DNA of 64,000 nucleotides from Acetobacteraceae bacterium (GCA_021732665.1 JAKFUL010000027.1:1-64000); one strand, 5' to 3'. Positions 1-9,224 are shown, counted from the stretch's first letter. Numbers and translations are program-made. Notes: generated by a model not told the origin, from the letters alone.

Positions 1-476
1 AGGGTGGGCGGCGGTGGCAGGACAGCATCGGCCACCGGCGGCAGATCGGGCGGCGGCAGAGGCGTTGGCGCAGGCGGCCGCTGCGGTGGGGCGGCCGCGA
101 GTGGCGGAGGCGGCAGGGCCCGTGCCAGCGCCGGCGGGCTGGGCGCGGCCAGGCTGGGCGGTGGCGGCGGTGGCGGCGGCACCGCGGGCTGCTCTGGCCC
201 GGCCTCGGCCGCCGGCGGTGGCGGCGGCGCGACGCTGGGCGGCGCCTCGGGCAGGGCGGTGTCGCCGGCAAGCCCGGCGGCCTGCGCGGCCTGGCTGGGC
301 TGGTCCCACATCAGCTCGACACCCTGTTCGGGCGTCTCGGCCGGGATGTCCCGCCGGGCCCACCACAGCATGCCCGCCAGTATTGCCAGATGCAGCGCCA
401 GCGAGAGTGTCACCGCCAGAGGCACCACGTCGAACCCCCGCCCGCTCCGTGGCGGGCGCCCCGTCGCCGCGATCAC
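1..476 (-). CDS. TonB-family energy transducer, N-terminal part (runs off left edge)
   Basis: Reading the minus strand from a GTG at 476-474 gives an open frame of about 158 codons to the window edge. It shows one transmembrane segment near residues 19-40 that contains an S-x-x-x-H pattern (SLALH), the signature of TonB transmembrane helices. A long Pro/Ala-rich spacer follows, with runs of PPPP, as expected for the periplasm-spanning arm. TonB couples the ExbB-ExbD proton-motive complex to outer-membrane receptors. The C-terminal TonB domain lies outside the window, so the call rests on the N-terminal half only. The start overlaps the stop of the upstream CDF gene as GTGA, suggesting translational coupling. 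Confidence 0.7.
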   Translation of the reverse strand, partial: MIAATGRPPRSGRGFDVVPLAVTLSLALHLAILAGMLWWARRDIPAETPEQGVELMWDQPSQAAQAAGLAGDTALPEAPPSVAPPPPPAAEAGPEQPAVPPPPPPPPSLAAPSPPALARALPPPPLAAAPPQRPPAPTPLPPPDLPPVADAVLPPPPT

Positions 477-1375
477 AGCACCAGCACTCCGCTGTGCTTC
501 GCCTTGCCCTCGGGCTCGACGTGGATGGTGATGACCGCCTCGCCCACCTCGGTGCGCAGCGCGGCCTCGATGCGGTCGCAGATCACATGCGCGTCGGCCA
601 CCGTCATGGCGGCGGGCACCACGAGGTGGAATTCGATGAAGCTGTTGCGCCCGGCCTGGCGCATCCGCAGGTCATGCGCCTCGATCGCGCCCTCGGCATG
701 GGCGGCGACCACGGCCTTGATGCCGGCGAGCCTCTCCGGCGGCGGCGCCTCGTCCATCAACCCTGCGAAACTCTCACGCATCAGCCCGGCACCGCTGTAG
801 AGGATGTTCAGCGCGGTCAGCCCGGCCAGCAACGGGTCCAGCCAGCCCAGCCCGGTCATCGCGGCCAGGGTGATCCCCAGCAGCACACCGCAACTCGTCA
901 CCACGTCGGAGAGCAAATGCTTCGCATCGGCCAGCAGGGCGGGCGAGCGCAGGGCACGGCCGCGGCGAAAGAGGAACCAGCACCAGCCGGCATTGCAGGC
1001 CGTGGCCACGCCGGCCACCAGCAGCGCCATGGCCGTCAGCTCCACGCTGCGCGGGTTGTTCCAGGCCGCCCAGCATTCATGCAGGATGATGAAGGCGGCG
1101 ACCAGGATCAGCGCGCCCTCCAGCACGGCCGAGAAATACTCGGCCTTGTGATGGCCATAGGGGTGGTTGGCATCGGCCGGGCGGGCGGAGAAGCGCACCG
1201 CCGCCAGCGCGGCCAGGGCGGCCGCCACATTCACCACCGATTCCAGCGCATCGGCGAAGAGCGCCACGCTGCCGGTCAGCCACCAGGCCGCCAGCTTGAG
1301 GCCGAGCACCAGCAGCGCCACGGCCACGCTGCCTGCGGCGATGTTCACGGCGTTGCTGAGGATGGCCCGTTTCAT
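473..1375 (-). CDS. cation diffusion facilitator (CDF) family transporter
   Basis: This 300-aa inner-membrane protein has the CDF layout: an early helix with FADALESVVN, a following HPYGHHKAEYFS loop, later helices with H-x-x-x-D (HLLSD), and a cytosolic C-terminal domain ending in a beta-rich IHVEPEGKAKHSG tail. CDF proteins exchange protons for divalent metals such as Zn, Fe, Mn or Co. The helix-2 metal site reads D/E/N rather than the D-x-x-x-D of FieF, so the metal specificity cannot be named. It is followed by a tonB-like gene overlapping by 4 bp and is divergent from the Ugp-type ABC operon. Confidence 0.85.
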   Translation of the reverse strand: MKRAILSNAVNIAAGSVAVALLVLGLKLAAWWLTGSVALFADALESVVNVAAALAALAAVRFSARPADANHPYGHHKAEYFSAVLEGALILVAAFIILHECWAAWNNPRSVELTAMALLVAGVATACNAGWCWFLFRRGRALRSPALLADAKHLLSDVVTSCGVLLGITLAAMTGLGWLDPLLAGLTALNILYSGAGLMRESFAGLMDEAPPPERLAGIKAVVAAHAEGAIEAHDLRMRQAGRNSFIEFHLVVPAAMTVADAHVICDRIEAALRTEVGEAVITIHVEPEGKAKHSGVLVL

Positions 1376-1502
1376 GCGGGGCGGAACCTAGCCGAAGCGA
1401 CCGCGAATGCGAACCGCGCCCGCGTCATCGAAGCTTCATCGCGCCGTCATGGCCGCGCCATCCCGCCGCCCTACCACCCCCCTCCGCAACAAGGGGTGCC
1501 GG

Positions 1503-2609
1503 GTGCAGGGCGTTTCACTCCAGGGTATCCGCAAATCCTTCGGGGCCACGGCCGTGCTGCGCGAGGTCGCGCTCGACGTGCCGCCGGGCGAGTTCGTGGC
1601 GCTTGTCGGCCCCTCGGGCTGCGGCAAGACCACGCTGATGCGCATCGTCGCCGGCATCGAGACGCCAGATTCGGGCCAGGTGCATATCGGCGGGCGGGAC
1701 GTGACACGCGCCCATCCCGGCGCGCGCGACGTCGCCATGGTGTTCCAGTCCTACGCGCTTTATCCGCATCTGACGGCGGCGCAGAACATCGCCGTGCCGC
1801 TGGTGATGCGCCGGCTGTCGCTGCTGCAACGCATGCCCTTCCTGGGCGGCATCATGCCCGGCAGCCGGGCGGCGCGGCGGCGGATCCAGGAGGATGTGGC
1901 GGCAATCGCGGCGCCCCTGGGCCTGACCCCCCTGCTGGAGCGCCGGCCCGGCCAGCTTTCCGGCGGCCAGCGCCAGCGCGTGGCGCTGGCCCGCGCGGTG
2001 GTGCGCAAGCCCGCCGTCTTCCTGCTGGACGAGCCGCTCTCCAACCTCGACGCCGCCTTGCGGGTGGCCACGCGGCGCGAGATCGTGGAGATCCATCGTC
2101 GCACCGGTGCCGCCACCCTCTACGTCACCCATGACCAGACCGAGGCCCTGACCATGGCCGACCGCGTGGCGGTGATGCAGGCCGGCGAGTTGCTTCAGAT
2201 CGGCAGCCCCGCCGAGGTCTATGAAAACCCCGCCGATATCCGCGTCGCCGGCTTCATCGGCAGCCCGAAGATGAACCTGCTGCCCGCCCATGTCGGCGAT
2301 GACGGGGCGGTGCGTCTGCTCGGCATGGAAACCGGCCTGCACAGCGCCGCCCGTGGCCCGGTGACCCTGGGCATCCGGCCAGAGGCGCTGCACCTCGGCG
2401 GCGCCTGGCCGGCCGAGGTCGCGCATGTGGAATACCTCGGCGAATCCGCGCTGCTGCATGCCCGTCTGGGAGAGACCGAGATCGTGCTGCGGGCCGAGCC
2501 CGGCCTGCGCGCTGTCGCCGGCCTGCCGATCCAGATCGGCTTCGGCCATGCGCTGCTGTTCGGCGCCGATGGCAAGCGCCTGGCACGGCACGAGATGGCG
2601 CATGCGTAG
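1503..2609 (+). CDS. ABC transporter ATP-binding protein, UgpC/MalK type
   Basis: This 368-aa cytosolic ATPase drives a carbohydrate- or glycerophosphate-type importer. Walker A (GPSGCGKTT) is near residue 36, the signature LSGGQRQR near 152, Walker B (FLLDEP) near 172 and the H-loop (YVTHD) near 207. A C-terminal extension of about 130 residues fits a TOBE regulatory domain as in MalK/UgpC. The frame is open upstream to ATG 1407, but the family N-terminus (QGVSLQGIRKSFG) begins at GTG 1503, so that start is preferred. The last 8 bp overlap the first permease gene, and the operon continues with a second permease, a binding protein and a phosphoesterase. Confidence 0.88.
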   Translation: MQGVSLQGIRKSFGATAVLREVALDVPPGEFVALVGPSGCGKTTLMRIVAGIETPDSGQVHIGGRDVTRAHPGARDVAMVFQSYALYPHLTAAQNIAVPLVMRRLSLLQRMPFLGGIMPGSRAARRRIQEDVAAIAAPLGLTPLLERRPGQLSGGQRQRVALARAVVRKPAVFLLDEPLSNLDAALRVATRREIVEIHRRTGAATLYVTHDQTEALTMADRVAVMQAGELLQIGSPAEVYENPADIRVAGFIGSPKMNLLPAHVGDDGAVRLLGMETGLHSAARGPVTLGIRPEALHLGGAWPAEVAHVEYLGESALLHARLGETEIVLRAEPGLRAVAGLPIQIGFGHALLFGADGKRLARHEMAHA

Positions 2610-3477
2610 GGGCGAGACTCTGGCCGGCTGGCTGCTGACGCTGCCGGCGGCGCTGGCCTTCCTGGCGCTGCTGCTGCTGCCCACCGTGGCGGCGGTGACG
2701 CTGGCCTTCACCGATTACGAGCTGGGCGAGTGGCCGCCGAACTGGATCGGCACCGAGAATTTTCAGGAGATGTGGACCGACCGGGGTTTTCGTACCAGTT
2801 TCCGCAACACGGTGGTCTATGTCGCGATCGTGGCGCCGCTTTCGGTGCTGGGCGGGCTGGGGTTGGCGCTGCTGATCGAGAGTGCGGCGCGGGGCCGGGC
2901 GTTTTTCCGCGCGGTGTTCTTCCTGCCCGTGGTCTCACTCACCGTGGCCATGGCGGCGGCCTGGCAATATCTTCTGCACCCCACCATCGGCCCGGTGAAC
3001 GCGTTGTTGCGTGTCTTCGGCATCGCCGGCCCCACCTGGCTCAGCGGCTCCGACACCGTGCTGATCTCGCTCGCCTTCATCGGGGTGTGGGAGGCGGTGG
3101 GCTTCAACATGGTGCTGTTCATGGCCGGCCTGACCGCCATCCCGAAGGAGCTGCGCGAGGCGGCGGCGGTGGATGGCGCGCGCACGGCCTGGGACCGCTT
3201 TCGCCTTGTCACCTGGCCATTGCTGGGGCCGACGACGCTGTTCGTGGTGACGATCAGCCTGATCCGCTCGGTGCGCGTCTTCGACACGGTGGCGGTGCTG
3301 ACGCGCGGCGGGCCGAACAAGGCCTCCGAGGTGCTGCTCTACACCATGTATACTGAGGGTTTTACGTATCTCCGCCTGGGCTACTCCGCGGCCATCACCC
3401 TGGTGTTCCTGGTCATCGTGCTGGGGCTGATGCTGCTGCAAACCCGCGTGATGGATCGGCGGGTGCATTATGGGTAG
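2602..3477 (+). CDS. ABC transporter permease, UgpA/MalF type
   Basis: This 291-aa inner-membrane protein has about six hydrophobic segments and the cytoplasmic EAA loop (EAAAVDGARTAWDRF) near residue 186, the surface that docks on the ATPase. That is the layout of MalF/UgpA-type permeases (binding-protein-dependent transport inner-membrane family). Start ATG 2602 lies inside the 3' end of the ATPase gene (8-bp overlap), which points to translational coupling. A longer open frame exists upstream but runs through the ATPase gene in another frame and is not credible. The substrate is not visible from sequence; sugars and glycerol-3-phosphate are both possible. Confidence 0.88.
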   Translation: MRRGETLAGWLLTLPAALAFLALLLLPTVAAVTLAFTDYELGEWPPNWIGTENFQEMWTDRGFRTSFRNTVVYVAIVAPLSVLGGLGLALLIESAARGRAFFRAVFFLPVVSLTVAMAAAWQYLLHPTIGPVNALLRVFGIAGPTWLSGSDTVLISLAFIGVWEAVGFNMVLFMAGLTAIPKELREAAAVDGARTAWDRFRLVTWPLLGPTTLFVVTISLIRSVRVFDTVAVLTRGGPNKASEVLLYTMYTEGFTYLRLGYSAAITLVFLVIVLGLMLLQTRVMDRRVHYG

Positions 3478-4285
3478 CGCGGTGCGCCTGGTGGTCTTGT
3501 CCGCCCTCGGCCTGTTCATCCTCATGCCCTATATCTGGATGGTCTCGGCCTCACTGAAGCCGACGGACGAGATCTTTCGCGCGTCGCTGACCCTCATCCC
3601 CGAGACCTTCGCCGCCGCCGAAAACTTCGGTCGGGTCTTCGCCCGGGTGCCGGTGGTGGATTACCTGGTGAACGGCGTCATCGTCTGTGGCGGCATCCTG
3701 TTCTTCCAGCTGCTCTTCGCCGTGCCCGCCGGCTATGCGCTGGCAAAGCTGCGCTTCGCGGGCCGCGAATTCGTCTTCGGCGCGGTGATGCTCGGCCTGC
3801 TGGTGCCGCCGCATGTGCCGGCGCTGCCGCTTTATGCGGGGCTTTCCGCGCTGGGCTGGCTCAACACCTTTGGCGCGCTGATCGTGCCCTCCACCATCTC
3901 GGTCTTCGCCATTTTCCTGTTCCGGCAATTCTTCAAATCGCTGCCCGATGAGCTGATCCACGCCGCCCGCATCGACGGGATGAGCGAGCTGGCCATCGTC
4001 TGGCGCGTCATCCTGCCCAATGCACTCCCGGCGGCCACCGCCTTCGCGATCTTCTCGGTCGTGGCGCATTGGAACGACCTGTTCTGGCCGCTGATCGTGG
4101 TGACGGGGCATGAGCGCGCCACCCCCGCACTCGGCGTCCTCTACTTCCGCACGGAAGAGGCCGGCGACGATTTCGGCGCCCTGATGGCCGCCTGCGCGAT
4201 CATGACCGCGCCCCTCGTTCTCGCCTTCCTCGTCGCCCAGAGACGTTTTGTCGAGGGCATCGCCACCACTGGTCTCAAAGGATGA
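3470..4285 (+). CDS. ABC transporter permease, UgpE/MalG type
   Basis: This 271-aa partner permease begins with a hydrophobic helix and an IWMVSASLKPTDE segment typical of UgpE/MalG proteins. The EAA-loop equivalent (HAARIDGMSELAIVWRV) sits near residue 164. It overlaps the first permease by 8 bp and its stop codon overlaps an ATG of the binding-protein gene, so the importer genes form one tight translational unit. Together with the preceding permease it would form the heterodimeric membrane channel. Confidence 0.88.
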   Translation: MGSAVRLVVLSALGLFILMPYIWMVSASLKPTDEIFRASLTLIPETFAAAENFGRVFARVPVVDYLVNGVIVCGGILFFQLLFAVPAGYALAKLRFAGREFVFGAVMLGLLVPPHVPALPLYAGLSALGWLNTFGALIVPSTISVFAIFLFRQFFKSLPDELIHAARIDGMSELAIVWRVILPNALPAATAFAIFSVVAHWNDLFWPLIVVTGHERATPALGVLYFRTEEAGDDFGALMAACAIMTAPLVLAFLVAQRRFVEGIATTGLKG

Positions 4286-4290
4286 ACACC

Positions 4291-5550
4291 ATGCTGAACC
4301 GCCGCGCCCTCCCCCTCCTCGCCGTACCCGCACTGGCAGGCGCCCAAACCGCCACCGAGATCACCGTGCACTACGCCCAGCCCGTGATCTTCAAGGACAG
4401 CTACGACGCCATCGCCGCGGAATTCGCCCGCCGTGAGCCGAACATCCGGATCAATTTCGTCACCACCCTGAACTACGAGGAGGGCATGCAGCTCATCCTC
4501 CGCCAGGCCGCCACCAACCTCACGGTGGACCTCTCCTACCAGGGCTTCAACCGCCTGCGGCTCTTCGCCGAGCGCGGCATCGCCCAGGATGTGATGCCCA
4601 TGCTCCGTGCCGAGGGCGAGCCCGCCGCCATGGGCTATTCGCCCACCATGCTGGCGCTGGCCCATTTCGGCGGCTTCCAATGCGCCCTGGCCTACGCCGC
4701 CTCCAACCCGATCTGCTACTACAATGCCGACCTCGTCCGCCGCGCGGGGGGCGACCCCAATGCGATGCCGACGGACTGGGCCGGCACCCTCGCCCTTTCC
4801 GCCCGCATCAAGGCGCTGGGTGGGGGCACCGAGGGCATGCACTACGCCTGGTCGGGCGATGACTGGATGTTCTCCGCGTTGCTGTTCGGCCATGGCGGCC
4901 GGATGTTGACGCCCGATGAGCGCGACGTGGCATTCGCCGGCGCCGAGGGGCTGGGCGCGCTGACCCTGCTCGACCGCATGGTGAAGGATGGCGGCATGGC
5001 CAACCTCTCGCGCGACGCCGCGCAGCAGGCCTTCGCCGCCGGCCGCCTGGGCATGTTCTTCTGGACCACGGCCGCCCTGCGCGGCACCATGCAGCAGGTC
5101 GGGCGCAATTTCGAGCTGCGCACCGGCCCGATGCCCATCATCAACGCCCAGCTCGGCCGCCTGCCCACCGGCGGTGCCGCCGGCATGCTGACGGCGCGCG
5201 ACCCGGCCAAGCGCGAGGCGGCTTGGAAATTCCTGCGGTTCTCGACCTCGGCCGAGGGCACCACGCTGATGGTGCAGAACACCGGCTACGTCCCCACCAA
5301 CCAGCTGGCGATCGACGAGCCGCGCTGGCTGGCCGAGTTCTACCGCGCCAACCCGCTGTTCCAGACCGCGACACGCCAGGCCAACATCTCCATCCCCTGG
5401 TATGCCTTCCCCGGCGCCAATTCGGTCCGCGTGACGCAGACCATGGTGGACCAGCAGTCCCGCATCGTGCAGCAGCAGGCGACGCCCGAGGTGGTGCTGG
5501 CCGACATGGCCGCCGAGGTCCGCCGCCTGCTTCCCCGCCCGCGCGGCTGA
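4291..5550 (+). CDS. extracellular solute-binding protein, family 1 (UgpB-like)
   Basis: This 419-aa periplasmic protein has a short signal peptide (MLNRRALPLLAVPALAGA, cleavage near residue 18). The mature part resembles family-1 binding proteins of Ugp/maltose type, with a segment near the N-terminus reading YDAIAAEFARREPNI. ATG 4291 is preferred because AGGA at 4279-4282 is correctly spaced; ATG 4282 overlaps the permease stop as ATGA and is the alternative. It would deliver substrate to the two upstream permeases. The ligand cannot be read from the sequence; the adjacent phosphoesterase makes glycerophosphodiesters or glycerol-3-phosphate worth considering. Confidence 0.85.
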   Translation: MLNRRALPLLAVPALAGAQTATEITVHYAQPVIFKDSYDAIAAEFARREPNIRINFVTTLNYEEGMQLILRQAATNLTVDLSYQGFNRLRLFAERGIAQDVMPMLRAEGEPAAMGYSPTMLALAHFGGFQCALAYAASNPICYYNADLVRRAGGDPNAMPTDWAGTLALSARIKALGGGTEGMHYAWSGDDWMFSALLFGHGGRMLTPDERDVAFAGAEGLGALTLLDRMVKDGGMANLSRDAAQQAFAAGRLGMFFWTTAALRGTMQQVGRNFELRTGPMPIINAQLGRLPTGGAAGMLTARDPAKREAAWKFLRFSTSAEGTTLMVQNTGYVPTNQLAIDEPRWLAEFYRANPLFQTATRQANISIPWYAFPGANSVRVTQTMVDQQSRIVQQQATPEVVLADMAAEVRRLLPRPRG

Positions 5551-5565
5551 GGGTAAAGCGCGCCC

Positions 5566-6366
5566 ATGATCACCCGCATCGCCCAGGTCAGTGACGCCCA
5601 TCTCTCCCGCGGGCGTCCCTTCTTCGCCGCGAATTTTTCCCGCGTGGCGGAGGCGGTGCGGGCGCACAAGCCTGATCTGATGCTGGCCACCGGCGACCTG
5701 TCGCTGGATGGCGCGGACAGCGATGCGGATCTGGAACAAGCGGTGGCGCAGCACGCCGCCATCGGCCGGGAATGGCTTTGCGTTCCCGGCAACCATGATG
5801 TGGGCGACGAGCCGCTGCTGGGCGGCCGCCAGCCGGCCAATGCCGAGCGCCTGGCGCGTTGGGCCCGGCTGGCCGGCCCCTCGGCCTGGGTGCATGACAT
5901 CCCGGGCTGGCGGCTGATCGGGCTCGACACCCAAAGCCTGACGGTGAACGAGGCGCAATGGGCGGTCATCGAGCGCGGCTGGCGCGATGCCGGCGCCCGG
6001 CGCGTGGCGCTGATCCAGCACAAGCCGCTGGCAGAGCATTTCGTCACCGACACGGCGGTGAACTACTGGCCGGTGCTGCCCGAACCGCGCGCGCGCCTTC
6101 TGGCATTGGGCCGGCCCGCTTTGGTGCTCAGCGGCCATGTCCACCAGTGGCGCGAACGCGTGGCCGACGACATCGCCCAGATCTGGGCGCCTTCTACCGG
6201 CTTCATCGTCGGCGATGCCTGGCAGGCCACGCTGGGCGAGAAGCTGCTGGGCTGGGTGGAGCATGAGTTCCACGCCGATGGCACGCACCACGCGCGGCTG
6301 CGCGTGATGGATGCCTCGCCCTTGCTCGATATCGGCCTGATGCCTGAGGTCTACGGCAGGCTGTAG
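5566..6366 (+). CDS. metallophosphoesterase, CpdA/GpdQ-like
   Basis: This 266-aa cytosolic enzyme carries the calcineurin-type dimetal motifs in order: SDAHL (D10, H12), TGDLSLDG near 43, GNHD near 75 and GHVH near 190. That is the pattern of class III cyclic-nucleotide phosphodiesterases and of the glycerophosphodiesterase GpdQ. It lies 15 bp after the binding-protein gene, so it probably belongs to the importer operon. E. coli ugp ends with a glycerophosphodiesterase (UgpQ); this unrelated fold could fill the same slot. The activity on glycerophosphodiesters is an inference, and cAMP phosphodiesterase is the alternative. Confidence 0.8.
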   Translation: MITRIAQVSDAHLSRGRPFFAANFSRVAEAVRAHKPDLMLATGDLSLDGADSDADLEQAVAQHAAIGREWLCVPGNHDVGDEPLLGGRQPANAERLARWARLAGPSAWVHDIPGWRLIGLDTQSLTVNEAQWAVIERGWRDAGARRVALIQHKPLAEHFVTDTAVNYWPVLPEPRARLLALGRPALVLSGHVHQWRERVADDIAQIWAPSTGFIVGDAWQATLGEKLLGWVEHEFHADGTHHARLRVMDASPLLDIGLMPEVYGRL

Positions 6367-6599
6367 CTCAGCGCCGGCGGGCGTTCCAGCAACTCCTCGA
6401 TCAGCCGCCCCAGGTCGCGCGCCATCAGGCCGATCCGCACCTCGAAGGGCTCCAGGATGGCCTTGAGGGTTTGCAGGTCGTCGGTGCCGAGTTCGCTGCG
6501 TTCGAGGATGATGGCGGGCGGCTCGGGCCTGGGCTCCTCATCGGACGCCAGGCCGCTGGCGCGCCATTCCGTCATGATGCGCTCACGCTCGGTGGGCAC
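6351..6599 (-). CDS. small hypothetical protein
   Basis: This open frame of 82 codons starts at GTG 6599 (ATG 6575 is a possible later start). The product is acidic to neutral, mostly helical in appearance, with a central LQTLKAILEPFEVRIGLMAR region and no signal peptide or membrane segment. It overlaps the 3' end of the convergent phosphoesterase by 16 bp. No family was recognised. Being the only plausible reading of this gap supports it weakly; it may be a real small gene or a chance frame. Confidence 0.45.
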   Translation of the reverse strand: MPTERERIMTEWRASGLASDEEPRPEPPAIILERSELGTDDLQTLKAILEPFEVRIGLMARDLGRLIEELLERPPALSYSLP

Positions 6600-6768
6600 G
6601 ACGGGGGCTTCGCGCCAGGTCAGTTAGCGCCAGACCAGGGCGGGGAACAGGGTGGGCATCGTGGGCGCGCGCCAAAACTTTCTCCAGCATGTTAACGGAG
6701 CAATGCGCGGCAAGCCCCTTCGCGCTTGATTTACCGCGCCTTCATCAAGCCGCGCGACAAAGGCCGCC

Positions 6769-7515
6769 GTGACCGACCCCACGCCCATCATCGCCACCCC
6801 GCCGGCCAATAACGCCCGGAGCCGACCCATGCCGCAGGCCGGGGGCCAGGCCTTCGCCGCATTGCTGCGCGGCCGGGTTGACGCCGCCACCCCCGGCAAC
6901 CCCGCCGATTCCGCCTGGCAGGCCGCCCCCAACGCCGATTTCCGCCACCGCATCGCCCAGGCCGAACGCAGCGCGGAGCATGCGCGCTCCGGCTACGGCC
7001 TGCGCAACCCCAGCTCCGGCGCGCTGGGGCGCTATCAATTCCTGCCCTCGACCCTGGTCGATATTGGCTGGCGCAGCGCCGATGGCGGCTGGAGTGCCGC
7101 GGCACAGCGGCAGGGCGTGAACAGCGAGGCCGAGTTCCTCGCCCGCCCCGCGGCGCAGGAGGCCGCGATGACCGCCTATCTGCGCCGGGTCGAGACGCAG
7201 CTGGAACGCAATGGCAGCGCGGCACGGCAGGGCGAGGTGCTGCGCGGCGTCTCCGGCCGTGACATCACCCTGACCGAGGCCGGGCTGGTGGCCGCCGCGC
7301 ATCGTCGCGGCGCCGGCGCCGTCGCGCGCTGGCTGCAACACCGCACCGCCACGCCCGACGCCCCACTCTCGGCTGCGCAACGCCAGGTTTATGCGCAGGT
7401 GGAACGCCGCATGCAGGACTTCTCCGCCATCGCCTACGCCCCGCAGCGCGCCCCCGCCGCCCCAACCGCCGCCCGTGCCTTGGCCGCGGCGGCAGCCAAT
7501 GGGCCGCAATCCTGA
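6769..7515 (+). CDS. lytic-transglycosylase-like protein
   Basis: This 248-aa protein starts at GTG 6769. A segment near residues 80-92 (SSGALGRYQFLPSTL) matches the SGA-x-GRYQF-x-P core of lysozyme-like transglycosylases that cut peptidoglycan, and a Glu-rich helix precedes it. No clear signal peptide is seen at this start, so export is uncertain. The ends are Pro/Ala-rich and probably disordered. Its stop overlaps the ATG of a diguanylate cyclase (TGATG), so the two are co-translated, which hints at a c-di-GMP-linked cell-envelope or flagellum-related role. The fold call rests on one motif. Confidence 0.55.
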   Translation: MTDPTPIIATPPANNARSRPMPQAGGQAFAALLRGRVDAATPGNPADSAWQAAPNADFRHRIAQAERSAEHARSGYGLRNPSSGALGRYQFLPSTLVDIGWRSADGGWSAAAQRQGVNSEAEFLARPAAQEAAMTAYLRRVETQLERNGSAARQGEVLRGVSGRDITLTEAGLVAAAHRRGAGAVARWLQHRTATPDAPLSAAQRQVYAQVERRMQDFSAIAYAPQRAPAAPTAARALAAAAANGPQS

Positions 7516-9224
7516 TGACGGAGATGCGCGCCCCACGCCGGCTGATGCTGGCCATCGCTTGCCTGGGCGCCCTTGGCACGGGCGCCGCTGCGCTGGGCTA
7601 CCGGGAAAGCCTGCATTTGCAATCCATCGTGCTGGAGCGTGAGGAGGAGCATGCCGCCACCAACAGCCTGCGCGTGGCGATCACCGAGGCCGAGAGCGCC
7701 GTCCGCGGCTATCTGCTCTATCGCCAGATGGATTATGTCGAGCGATTCCATCGCGCCGCCGGCCAGGTGGAAAGTGCCTCGGCACGACGCATCCTGGCCT
7801 TGGTGGATGGCCACGCCACCACGCAGAACGCCGTGCCGGCCAGCGAGATCGTCGCCCGCGCGCTGGAGGAGCGCCGCGCTGCCCTGCGCTTGGTCGCCGA
7901 CGGCCAGATCGAGCGTGTTCTCGCCTTCGCCGCCGCGGGCAATGCCCGCCGGCCCATCGACCAGGCGCAGGAGAGGATCGGGCAGTTCATCCAGGCCCGA
8001 CAGGCCGAGGTCGGCCTGCTCTCGGTGCGGCTGGACCGGGTGCAGCTGGCCGTGCTGCTGCTGATCGCAGGCAGCGCCATTCTCGCCGCCTTCGGCCTGC
8101 TGCTGGCGTCGCGGCTGATCCACCGCCGCGGGCTGGACGCGGAGCAGGCCAGCCGCACGCTCTCCGCCCGCTCCGCCGAGATCGGCGCGCTGCTGCGCAT
8201 GAACGAGATGCTGCAGGCATGCCAGAGTCGTGCCGATGTGGAATCCGTGGTCTCCCGCAGCGCGCCGCTGGTGCTTCCGGGCACGCCGGGCAGCCTCTAT
8301 GTCTTCTCCAACAGCCGCGACAGGCTGGACCGCGCGGCCTGCTGGCCGCCCGAGATGCATGCCGGGGCGAAGTCCGGCGCGCATACCGGCACACCGGGCC
8401 ATTTCAGCGCCGCCGATTGCTGGGCGCTCAAGCGCGGCCGGCCACATGCCTGCGGCGGCGAGGGGCATGGCTGCGAGAGCAGCCTCTGCGGCACCCCCGC
8501 CCTGTGCCTGCCCATGGCCGCGCGTGGCGAGGTTTATGGTGTGCTGCGCTTCGCGGAGCAGCCGATGGCGGGGGAGGATTCGGCGCATCTGCGCCAATTG
8601 GCCGAGGCACTGGCCGATGCCGTCTCCATGGCGCTCGCCAATCTCTCGCTGCGCGAGAAGCTGCGGGGCGAGGCACTGCGCGACCAGCTGACCGGGCTGT
8701 ACAATCGCCGCTTCCTCGACGAAGTGGCGCCCGCCTTCCTGCGCCAGGCGGAGCGCCGGCAAAGCCCGGTCTGCGTCGCCATGCTCGATGTCGATCACTT
8801 CAAGGCGGTGAACGACAAGCACGGCCATGTGATGGGCGACACGCTGCTGCGCGCACTCGCCGGCACCCTCTCCGCCGGGCTGCGGGCCAGCGACGTGGTT
8901 TGCCGCTATGGCGGTGAGGAATTCCTGCTGCTGCTGCCCGATTGCGACCTGGGCGGCGCCTTTGAACGCATGGAGGAACTGCGGCGGCAGATCCTGTTCA
9001 TGCATGAGAGCAGCACCATGGATCTGCCCCGCATCACCGTCAGCATCGGACTGGCCCAGGTGGAGCACGGCGTGGTCAGCCTGGACAAGGCCATCCGTCA
9101 GGCGGATGAGGCGCTCTATGCCGCCAAGCAGGCCGGCCGCAACCTGGTGCTGACCGCGCCGATGATGGGGCTGCTCGGCCTGCCCAATGCCATCACAGCA
9201 GAACCAGATCATCCCGATGGATGA
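7515..9224 (+). CDS. membrane diguanylate cyclase with CHASE3-like, GAF and GGDEF domains
   Basis: This 569-aa protein makes c-di-GMP from GTP. A first membrane helix (residues 9-25) is followed by a helical periplasmic region of about 150 residues resembling CHASE3, a second helix near 178-200, a GAF-like domain near 215-370, and a GGDEF domain near 385-550. The active-site loop reads GGEEF (466-470), a functional variant, and the product-inhibition site RASD (457-460) sits exactly five residues upstream. The GAF part contains an unusual Cys/His cluster ([15 protein letters not shown], then further Cys). The gene starts inside the stop of the transglycosylase-like gene and its last 32 bp overlap convergent proB. 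Confidence 0.88.
   Translation: MTEMRAPRRLMLAIACLGALGTGAAALGYRESLHLQSIVLEREEEHAATNSLRVAITEAESAVRGYLLYRQMDYVERFHRAAGQVESASARRILALVDGHATTQNAVPASEIVARALEERRAALRLVADGQIERVLAFAAAGNARRPIDQAQERIGQFIQARQAEVGLLSVRLDRVQLAVLLLIAGSAILAAFGLLLASRLIHRRGLDAEQASRTLSARSAEIGALLRMNEMLQACQSRADVESVVSRSAPLVLPGTPGSLYVFSNSRDRLDRAACWPPEMHAGAKSGAHTGTPGHFSAADCWALKRGRPHACGGEGHGCESSLCGTPALCLPMAARGEVYGVLRFAEQPMAGEDSAHLRQLAEALADAVSMALANLSLREKLRGEALRDQLTGLYNRRFLDEVAPAFLRQAERRQSPVCVAMLDVDHFKAVNDKHGHVMGDTLLRALAGTLSAGLRASDVVCRYGGEEFLLLLPDCDLGGAFERMEELRRQILFMHESSTMDLPRITVSIGLAQVEHGVVSLDKAIRQADEALYAAKQAGRNLVLTAPMMGLLGLPNAITAEPDHPDG

Noticed and set aside
14-2134. 706-codon plus-strand frame over tonB, the CDF gene and the ABC ATPase
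   Set aside because: It spans genes on both strands and their divergent promoter, and its composition is typical of a GC artefact.
4141-6291. 716-codon minus-strand frame opposite the binding protein and phosphoesterase
   Set aside because: It has the same mirror-frame composition and no motif, while the plus strand carries complete, motif-bearing genes.
6610-6660. 11-codon minus-strand peptide frame upstream of the 82-codon frame
   Set aside because: It is too short to support and has no ribosome-binding site or context that would make it a leader peptide.
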